From Oegoconia quadripuncta (taxonomy: Eukaryota > Arthropoda > Insecta > Lepidoptera > Autostichidae), in the NCBI GenBank assembly GCA_949316235.1, contig OX438758.1, positions 6,977,731-7,041,730 on the forward strand: a stretch of DNA of 64,000 nt, written 5' to 3'. Both the position numbers and the translations under genes were made by a program. This document shows positions 58,801 to 64,000 of this stretch, piece after piece; the stretch's first letter is position 1; each line of letters opens with the position of its first letter. Below the pieces are notes generated by a model. It ran no database searches and had not been told where the DNA came from. It saw only the letters and a list, made by a program, of their open reading frames with translations.

Positions 58801-60762
58801 GGCTTCGCAATTGGTGCGTCTCGGTAGTATAGACAAGGATCCTGGGGTGATAGGACCGTTGGTATGGGATTTGCATTGCCAGAGGATTAAAGATGGTAAG
58901 TGTCAGTTTCTAGAATATAGTATCGTATACACACCCCATCGATGCCAATCATAATAATCAAACCTCTCGTATAGCTTCAAAACCGTCCACACCAGCGAAA
59001 TCTACGGCTTCTGTCAAACCCGGACCCTCACGCATGAGACAACGGTTCAACGAGCTTATGGACGATGCGTTCACATTATTTGGTAGTGCGGGTTCGAGCC
59101 CCAACTCACACGACACGTACACGGTCGATTCTGAAAAGGACAAAGGAGAAAACAAGAAAAACCGCGGTGAGTGGTGAAGAATTATCCAAAGCCTTGGACT
59201 AAGCACGAATTGAACGATAAAAATAATACAATCGAATTGAGACAAATGCAGCCCTTTTTTGAAGTCGGTTAATAATTACTATGTTTACCACAGACCAATT
59301 ACCTTACTATACAATATAGTCAATATTTACTGAATTTACGTAAGGTAATATATTGGAGTTACTCAAGGTTGCATTCTTGGCTAATACTTATTAATGTCGA
59401 TAAATGTTAATATCAAAAAGTCATGACTGTTTTAGATGGCCAGCAACTAGCTCAAGCACGAAATGACAACGTACGTCTTCCAGGATCTCCTTATACAGCA
59501 TTAGACACAGTCAGGGGTCGTTCCGCTGGACCTGGGTAAGATATCAATCATCCTTTGTTACGTATCCTAGCCAGCGAAGACTAGTCCAGTTGGACCAGTT
59601 TTGGTTATGGGTTCAGATGCGTTTACCATCTCGATATACTGGATGAGTGGAGGGTTGTTATTGACGTGTGGGGATGTTACACAGCAGAGCCGGTAGCGGT
59701 GCAGGGGATCCCGAAGGCCCCCGGCCCCGTACCTCGTTCCCCCGCACCGAGCGCCGTGCCCCGCCTGCCCGCGCGTGGGGACCCACTCCGCCACATGTGA
59801 GTCTTTATTTTCTTCTTTCTTTAGGGAATAGCCTGACAGGGCATTGAGCCGATTTGATGATAAGCGATCACTGTCTGGATTTGCTGTGCAAAACATTTAA
59901 CATTCGATGAGGTTGAAATCAAAAATGATAACTACATGTACATGCAGAATGGGCATAATATAATTTGTGTAAAGAAAGAGTAAAGTCAAAATGGATTCCA
60001 CTCAGCATAAGTTACAGAGAAGTAAAAGATGCTGCAGTGCTGGTATTTTGTGGAAACCATAGTCATATCGAACTGTAACTGTGTGGTGAGATATATTCTG
60101 CACAAAAGGTTAAGCCAAGAGATTCGTCAGATGCAGCTTTAGTATTTTTTTTAGCACTTGGCCTCAATCACACCTGATGTTAAGTGAAGATGAGGCCGAA
60201 GGTGGAAACGTACTGACCCGGAAACCCAAAAATTTGGTGAACTTGCTATCTTATGTCTGACAACCGGAATTAGATTATTAGTAAATTAGAATATCACCAT
60301 AGCATCCCTGACACATATAACAGCGTTGAAATAACTTGTGTATATTATTGTCGGTGGTCTGTAGTTAAAGTGTAATACTTCGACAAGGTAGATATACACC
60401 TGATTGTAGAGTTAGCTGCGAAGGCACTGAAGAAAAAACTCGACAAATTACAACGTTTACTAGGTTCAAAGTATAACATAGCAAAATTTTTCTATAACTT
60501 TCCGATGTGCTCCCTTAGAAAATTACCTACCCTGTCATATTAGTGAAGGCTTGTGTTATAAAACGGTCGGCATAAGGTAACGATATTCAATTTCCAGTCT
60601 CTAGGCCCCTCATCCCGCCTTCCAACAGCGCCGGTCGTAAACCCAGCTCTCGTGCTAGCCGAAGGTCGCTTGGCGCCTGAAGACCCCGCACTTCCTCTCA
60701 TATCCGCTATCAAGAGTGAAATACAGCGGATGCGGGACACTGCCCACAAACCAAACACGTAA
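49719..60762 (+). CDS. KIAA1549-like (UPF0606/DUF3827) type I membrane protein, 15 exons, 828 aa
   Basis: Exons: 49719-49800, 55049-55239, 55539-55720, 55808-56327, 56669-56819, 57696-57843, 57919-58027, 58119-58198, 58281-58378, 58456-58576, 58657-58895, 58975-59166, 59436-59535, 59688-59796, 60598-60762. Each border is GT-AG and every phase fits (2484 nt plus TAA). The protein has a signal peptide (residues 1-19), a proline-rich linker, a cysteine-containing ectodomain, a membrane helix at about 398-422, then RKKSMKSAASLRAYRNEML and a long Ser/Pro/Arg tail. In the tail, DPGVIGPLVWDLHCQR (about 622-637), RMRQRFNELMDDAFTLFG (about 661-678) and LISAIKSEIQRMR (about 806-818) recall conserved blocks of KIAA1549. 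The ectodomain is far shorter than in vertebrates. The function is unclear; the human gene is known mainly from BRAF fusions. AATAAA at 61064-61069 supports the end. Family call about 60% sure; gene structure more so. Confidence 0.7.
50165..50485 (-). repeat. SINE family A, full length, reverse
   Basis: From TTTTTTTTTTATGCACAACGG to the head TACCCCGCTGGGGATCGAACCCGCGACC and GTTTACATTGAGC. It is antisense to the host gene, within intron 1. Confidence 0.85.
51416..51466 (+). repeat. Interspersed repeat fragment
   Basis: ATCATATCAGCCACAGGACGTCCACTGCTGAACAAAGG is a very common lepidopteran retroposon wording. Confidence 0.6.
51958..52205 (+). repeat. Interspersed repeat with an 18-bp perfect hairpin at its end
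   Basis: GGCCCAATGCGGGTTGGGGAATTCACATGCC, then GGCATGCAGGTTTCCTCACGATGTTTTCC and CCTGGGGATCGAACCTGG, match a common lepidopteran repeat. The hairpin arms are 52162-52179 and 52185-52202, with loop GTGGT. Confidence 0.6.
54722..54930 (+). repeat. Helitron-like tail repeat (family C), divergent
   Basis: (TCTG)n at 54740-54755, then ACCGATCGTATTGAAATTTAGC, ending GGGCCGCGGGCGGAAATCAGT. Confidence 0.5.
55049..55239 (+). CDS. KIAA1549-like gene, exon 2 (proline-rich ectodomain)
   Basis: After CTTTCTAG it reads YLLVSPDQHERTPRLEDFFW, then GDGPPPPPDPPLPSPLEP and a Thr-rich end. It closes CCACAG|GTATTA in phase 0. Confidence 0.7.
55539..55720 (+). CDS. KIAA1549-like gene, exon 3
   Basis: Encodes AVTDKTTGECVMNCGD and RRYWLLTVIQGSTP...LARLYQKAFLR. 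The pair of cysteines and the YW.LTV.QG...L...LY..AF pattern look like a structured extracellular domain. Intron 3 is only 87 bp. Confidence 0.75.
55808..56327 (+). CDS. KIAA1549-like gene, exon 4 (longest exon)
   Basis: Completes the Arg codon and continues QQERHLGIIKSLDAPTTRKK. It encodes about 173 residues of mostly low-complexity ectodomain, ending VHVHIQNITE. The frame stays open past the donor to 56444, but GAG|GTAAAT and the fit to exon 5 support splicing. Confidence 0.7.
56669..56819 (+). CDS. KIAA1549-like gene, exon 5
   Basis: SVETGSVQIVYVVMVGGRAVPA then RDMRLVRDAEVASELGAVV and TTKAE. The VYVV...GR.VPA..AA.D pattern recalls the membrane-proximal, SEA-like region of KIAA1549. It ends GAAC|GTAAGT in phase 1. 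Confidence 0.75.
57696..57843 (+). CDS. KIAA1549-like gene, exon 6 (transmembrane segment)
   Basis: The split codon gives Pro, so the join reads AEPYLKAAEGLEG. A helix of about 25 residues follows (LWALAIGASIAILLILALLL, then LLCLA), with His-Arg on the cytoplasmic side. The acceptor ATCGTCAGCAG has a poor pyrimidine tract; CAG three bases upstream is not in frame-conflict but gives a worse join. Confidence 0.75.
57919..58027 (+). CDS. KIAA1549-like gene, exon 7 (basic juxtamembrane region)
   Basis: RKKSMKSAASLRAYRNEMLR and ETERNQLKQVHEEKDGR. A strongly charged start just after the membrane helix fits the positive-inside rule. Confidence 0.7.
58119..58198 (+). CDS. KIAA1549-like gene, exon 8
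   Basis: LISVVSPSRTRPSSTLLPVY; Ser/Arg/Pro-rich cytoplasmic tail. Borders TTTACAG| and |GTAAGT. Confidence 0.65.
58281..58378 (+). CDS. KIAA1549-like gene, exon 9
   Basis: GSSTSSSGVSEVAAALRRRQ and KKPHALRMPQKKR; a Ser run followed by basic clusters. Confidence 0.65.
58456..58576 (+). CDS. KIAA1549-like gene, exon 10
   Basis: VGTTDSLLEAAGLDSSDSGQ and PTSYLSMPSVNSFPR; acidic, Ser-rich. Borders TTTTCAG| and |GTAATA. Confidence 0.65.
58657..58895 (+). CDS. KIAA1549-like gene, exon 11
   Basis: Contains QLVRLGSIDKDPGVIGPLVW and DLHCQRIKD, which I take as one of the conserved blocks of the KIAA1549 tail. Confidence 0.75.
58975..59166 (+). CDS. KIAA1549-like gene, exon 12
   Basis: SRMRQRFNELMDDAFTLFG is the best family marker (a conserved amphipathic helix in KIAA1549-type proteins). 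It ends with a Lys/Asp-rich stretch and CGCG|GTGAGT. Confidence 0.75.
59436..59535 (+). CDS. KIAA1549-like gene, exon 13
   Basis: DGQQLAQARNDNVRLPGSPY then TALDTVRGRSAGPG. Borders TGTTTTAG| and CTGG|GTAAGA. Confidence 0.65.
59688..59796 (+). CDS. KIAA1549-like gene, exon 14
   Basis: GAGSGAGDPEGPRPRTSFPR then APPARAWGPTPPH; Gly/Pro/Arg-rich and GC-rich. The acceptor is either CACAGCAG| (used here) or three bases earlier, adding one residue. Confidence 0.6.
60143..60275 (-). repeat. SINE family A, 3' half, in intron 14
   Basis: TTTTTTTAGCACTTGGCCTCAATCACACCTGATGTTAAGTGAAGATGAGGCCGAAGGTGG to TCTGACAACCGG. Confidence 0.75.
60598..60762 (+). CDS. KIAA1549-like gene, exon 15 (terminal)
   Basis: SLGPSSRLPTAPVVNPALVL, then PLISAIKSEIQRMRDTAHKP and NT, TAA at 60760-60762. 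Vertebrate KIAA1549 also ends shortly after a similar helix. The stop overlaps a good donor (AACAC|GTAAGA), so splicing to a further exon is possible (see 61098). Confidence 0.65.
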   Translation, partial: SLGPSSRLPTAPVVNPALVLAEGRLAPEDPALPLISAIKSEIQRMRDTAHKPNT

Positions 60763-61063
60763 GACATACCTACTGTCCGAGGTAATTCATGATATTAGCA
60801 ACTATAGTGGTACATGAATTGCAATTTGTTCTTAAAATAGGACCTTATTGAAGACCCCATATTAGACTTATTGGAAAACAAAATAGACAATACCTGATAC
60901 ATTTATGAGGCATAACATAGATAAGTTAGGTAATGGATAAACGTATGTCTACAGATAGAACTTGATGGCCTACATAGGTTTGACATTCGACAATGTTGAA
61001 GCTCTTCAGTAAATCGATTTTAATTCAGTCGCAAATTGATATTTGAAATTCCCTCTATAAAAA

Positions 61064-61069
61064 AATAAA
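61064..61069 (+). terminator. Polyadenylation signal AATAAA
   Basis: 302 bases after the TAA of exon 15. This is a plausible 3' UTR length for an insect gene. Confidence 0.45.
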
Positions 61070-61097
61070 ATGGGTAACTACTTACGTAACTTAACAG

Positions 61098-61275
61098 AGA
61101 TGTGCAAGGTGGTGAACAGTTTAAGGCACTGAGAAAGATGTGGCAACTGGTGAATGTCATGGAAAAGAATGCTGAAAACGTGTTAATTACAGACGCATTA
61201 AAATCTCTAAACTTGGTACTCTGTAGAGATTTTGAACGTGAAAACAATGTCAGAAAGGGCATAAGGCAAAACTGA
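61098..61275 (+). CDS. Possible alternative last exon of the KIAA1549-like gene
   Basis: After TTAACAG, it joins in phase with the donor at 60758|60759 and adds 58 residues (DVQGGEQFKALRKMWQLVN, then ...CRDFERENNVRKGIRQN) before TGA at 61273-61275. It has no recognisable family, and the opposite strand is open too, so it may be chance. Confidence 0.25.
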
Positions 61276-61279
61276 TCTT

Positions 61280-62680
61280 TACGACTGTTACTTATTAAAA
61301 TAACAGCTGTAATGAAGGACAACACTATCACATCGCCAATTATGATTAGTTTAATACATTTTAAGAGCCCTATCAGGCCATTTCGGAGAGTGGGCGATAT
61401 GGCGGGGCGTCAAATAACAATATGTCAAAAAAAACAGCGCTGTAGTATCACTGAGACAATCCCGCGATTTTATACATACTGGGTACTATTATCTATTCTG
61501 TGATACTGGCCGGTGTTATGGATCATTCTTTTGCGAGTACTGCCTGCACAACTTAAGTGTGTGCGTCATATTAGTATTCACACATATTCTAAAATGTATG
61601 GTAAGAATTGGTTTGAAATGAGTAGGTATAGTCCAGTAAGGATACACTTTTAACTTCCTATAATCTTAAAGGCTGATTTGTTGCACAGGGATAAAGTACC
61701 TATCAGTGATAGAACAAAAAAAAAACTAACAAGTCGGTAGCTTGTGGTAGATATAATATACAAATACAAATACACTTTATTCTGAAAATGCAGTTTCAGA
61801 AAAGAAAAAGTATAAATAGATATTTAGATAAAACATAGACTATTATGATTAAAATTACTATTTTAATATAATTGCGTCGGAGAATATACTTAGAACTGCA
61901 TTAAATAAAAAAAATCGATCAATAACTTCTTTACATTAATGAAAAATTTCACCGACGGCAAATATACTATTTTTAGAAAATATAAAGCAGCCATTGATTA
62001 TTTTCTTAGAAAGAAAGAGATTTTAGCATCTTCTACAACGCAATGTAGTTTAAAGTTGAAACTTTAATTTAATATTATAGGTTTTATAATTAAATATCTA
62101 TACTATACTTAAAGCAAGCAACAGAATTCTTAGTAAACATTGTCATTTGATTACTGATGGGTACTTTATCCTTCTACAAAAATCAGGAATTACAAACTTT
62201 GCGTATTTTACTGGATTATTAGCGCTAGTAATACTGCTAAGGGGAGGGTTCCCAAATATAGGTTGTTTTTAAATCAGTTTTATTCATGTCATTTACAATT
62301 TTCATCTAAATAGATCGGAATTTCGTTACACGATCCGGTTCACAAGCGAGATAGCTATTGCAAATTCATGTTTGTAAAAGTGAGACGCGTAGCAATGGGA
62401 CTTTAAAATAAATGTTCTGGTTTTTATATTCTACCTTGGAACAACGGAGTATTTAATGTTTTTACTTTATATTAGTGGTTAAGTAATATAGTATCTTATT
62501 GTTTTTAATTCCTGTTAATTGTTTACAAGTATCGATTTGTTATAGTATTTTGTATTTACATACAGTTGAGTGCAATAGATTGACTATAAACTATGTCTTC
62601 ACAAAAGGTCCAGATCCTGATTACAAAACATGATCTGAACCAGACTTAGTTTATCGATTATATTATTCTTGATTCAAACG
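61280..62680. other. No gene recognised
   Basis: AT-rich. A LINE-tail-like piece (ATACAAATACAAATACACTTTATTCTG) lies at 61759-61785. Confidence 0.45.
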
Positions 62681-62687
62681 ACTCTAA

Positions 62688-62826
62688 TGCCCGTATTAAT
62701 AAACCGTTCTCAAAATTGAGATGACCTTAAGTTGACGCTTGAGAATCTGTTGCATATTAAAACAGTATCAAAACAAAATAGTATTGACTGAGACGCGATC
62801 TCAAGATCGATATATTAATACGGCTC
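62688..62826. mobile_element. MITE, 139 bp, TAA target duplication
   Basis: Left TGCCCGTATTAATAAA and right TATATTAATACGGC ends are inverted. TAA lies at 62685-62687 and 62827-62829. The interior has CTCAAAATTGAG and GATCTCAAGATC palindromes. Confidence 0.65.
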
Positions 62827-62829
62827 TAA

Positions 62830-63156
62830 GGCCCGTATTAATAAACCATTCTCAAGATTGAGAACAGTCGTGTGACCGGTCTCAAGGTGTTGATTAATAA
62901 ACCTAACTTGAGACCTGAAAAGCACATGCATACTCAAGCAGTACTCACTTGAGAAGTGCGCGTATTAATAAACGAAACTCAAGGCTATCATTCATTCGTC
63001 GCTGATGCGTATACTTGAGAAGTGATCTCAGCTGAGTAGACCTCAAGATTGGTTAATAAATTAGCACGGAGCTTGAGATAGCCTCAACTGCTTAAGACGC
63101 ATGTCGGTTGATACAGCCTCAAGACTTGTATTGAGATTGATTTATTAATACGGGCC
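62830..63156. mobile_element. MITE, 327 bp, adjoining the previous one
   Basis: The 16-bp terminal inverted repeats GGCCCGTATTAATAAA are perfect. TAA lies on both sides (62827-62829, 63157-63159). The interior holds many CTTGAG/CTCAAG motifs. A 3-bp TAA duplication fits PIF/Harbinger-type elements. Confidence 0.8.
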
Positions 63157-63159
63157 TAA

Positions 63160-64000
63160 GTTACACTTGACTGTACCAAATCAACTTTTGGATGCCAACT
63201 ATACTAAGTTAGCCTAAGTATTAACTATACCAGTAGAAACTAATCTCTTTGCGCAATTGAAATCATGTTTGGAATCTCTTTTAATAAAAAATGTTTTTAA
63301 ATAACCATTAGTTTTACTATTATTAAATGTATATAAAAAAAACTATTTGTTATCAATACATATGGTGCACGTTTATTTTGTACTTGTCCGAATTAATAGA
63401 AAAATTCTACGAGTTTTCCTAATTCACTATTTACTACTTATTATTAGGTATATTATTTACATATCAAATATTATATAGTAAGTCTTCAAAAGCAAACAAA
63501 GGTTAATTCCAATAGATTAATCTAAGGTTCCATTACATATTTTTAAATTAATTGTAATAAGGGCGATACCATAACAATAACTTTATATATACAAATGCGA
63601 TGATTATTAAAAACAAAGTAAAACCGCTTGTCTGATTGCAAATATGCCCATTTAACGTAACTCTGTATAAAACATACATAGGTCCACAAAACATTGGTAA
63701 AATTTTACTTCCTACCACTATAAAGATATACAACAGGGGCTAGCACAACTTAGATGTGATGACATAGACTCGACAAAGTTCATCGTGTCTCAAATCTTGT
63801 CTTTCGTAGCGCAACAGATAAATTTGCGTCACATGGTTGATCAGAGGTCACTGCGTAATTATTTCCTAGTTTCATACCATAGACTATGTCGCAGCCGCGA
63901 TTCTTTTTCACTTCGCTAAATCGTGCTAGCCATGCTGGTGGCAATTGTGATGCCACCTCTAAACTAAAATTAATTTTAAAGTGGTGCTATCTCTTTCTTC
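63160..64000. other. No gene recognised
   Basis: AT-rich with short frames only. Confidence 0.45.

Noticed and set aside
61020..61331. A 103-codon - strand frame
   Set aside because: Antisense to the possible alternative last exon. It reads as a hydrophobic, Ser-rich chance frame.

Overview
The window is eukaryotic nuclear DNA, most probably from a moth or butterfly (Lepidoptera). It is AT-rich and sparse in genes. Its genes have short GT-AG introns. It is full of repeats that I recognise as typical of lepidopteran genomes: two families of tRNA-headed SINEs, a 5S rRNA-like SINE, Helitron-like tails ending in GCGGGCGGAAAGCTAGT, short MITEs with TTA or TAA target duplications, RTE-type LINE fragments, and clusters of the palindrome TAGGTACCTA. 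Repeat family names rest on recognition by eye, not on a database search.

Layout. 1-9.7 kb: non-coding, with nested SINEs, LINE fragments, a GT/GCGT microsatellite and an interrupted minisatellite. 9.75-18.3 kb: a probable autonomous DNA transposon with two convergent, apparently intact genes. A 424-residue DUF4806-type protein lies on the + strand (exons 12653-12985 and 13142-14083). A 685-residue DDE-type transposase lies on the - strand (exons 17630-16757 and 16184-15001). A perfect 142-bp inverted repeat sits between their 3' ends. 18.3-49 kb: about 30 kb of non-coding, repeat-rich sequence. It holds one convincing unassigned exon on the - strand (34100-34285) and a possible - strand promoter and 5' UTR near 46.56-46.93 kb that might belong to the same gene. 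A frameshifted retroelement fragment lies at about 49.0-49.44 kb.

49.7-61 kb: the main host gene, on the + strand. I assembled 15 exons with matching splice phases from a signal-peptide exon (49719-49800) to a stop codon at 60760-60762. The 828-residue product is a single-pass type I membrane protein of the KIAA1549 (UPF0606/DUF3827) type. It has a proline-rich ectodomain, one membrane segment, a basic juxtamembrane region and a long serine/proline-rich cytoplasmic tail. Intron 1 is 5.2 kb and carries several SINE and LINE insertions. 61.3-64 kb: non-coding, with two MITEs placed head to tail.

The two transposon genes probably work together, the DDE enzyme cutting DNA and the DUF4806 protein as an accessory DNA- or protein-binding factor. 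The KIAA1549-like gene has no visible functional link to them.
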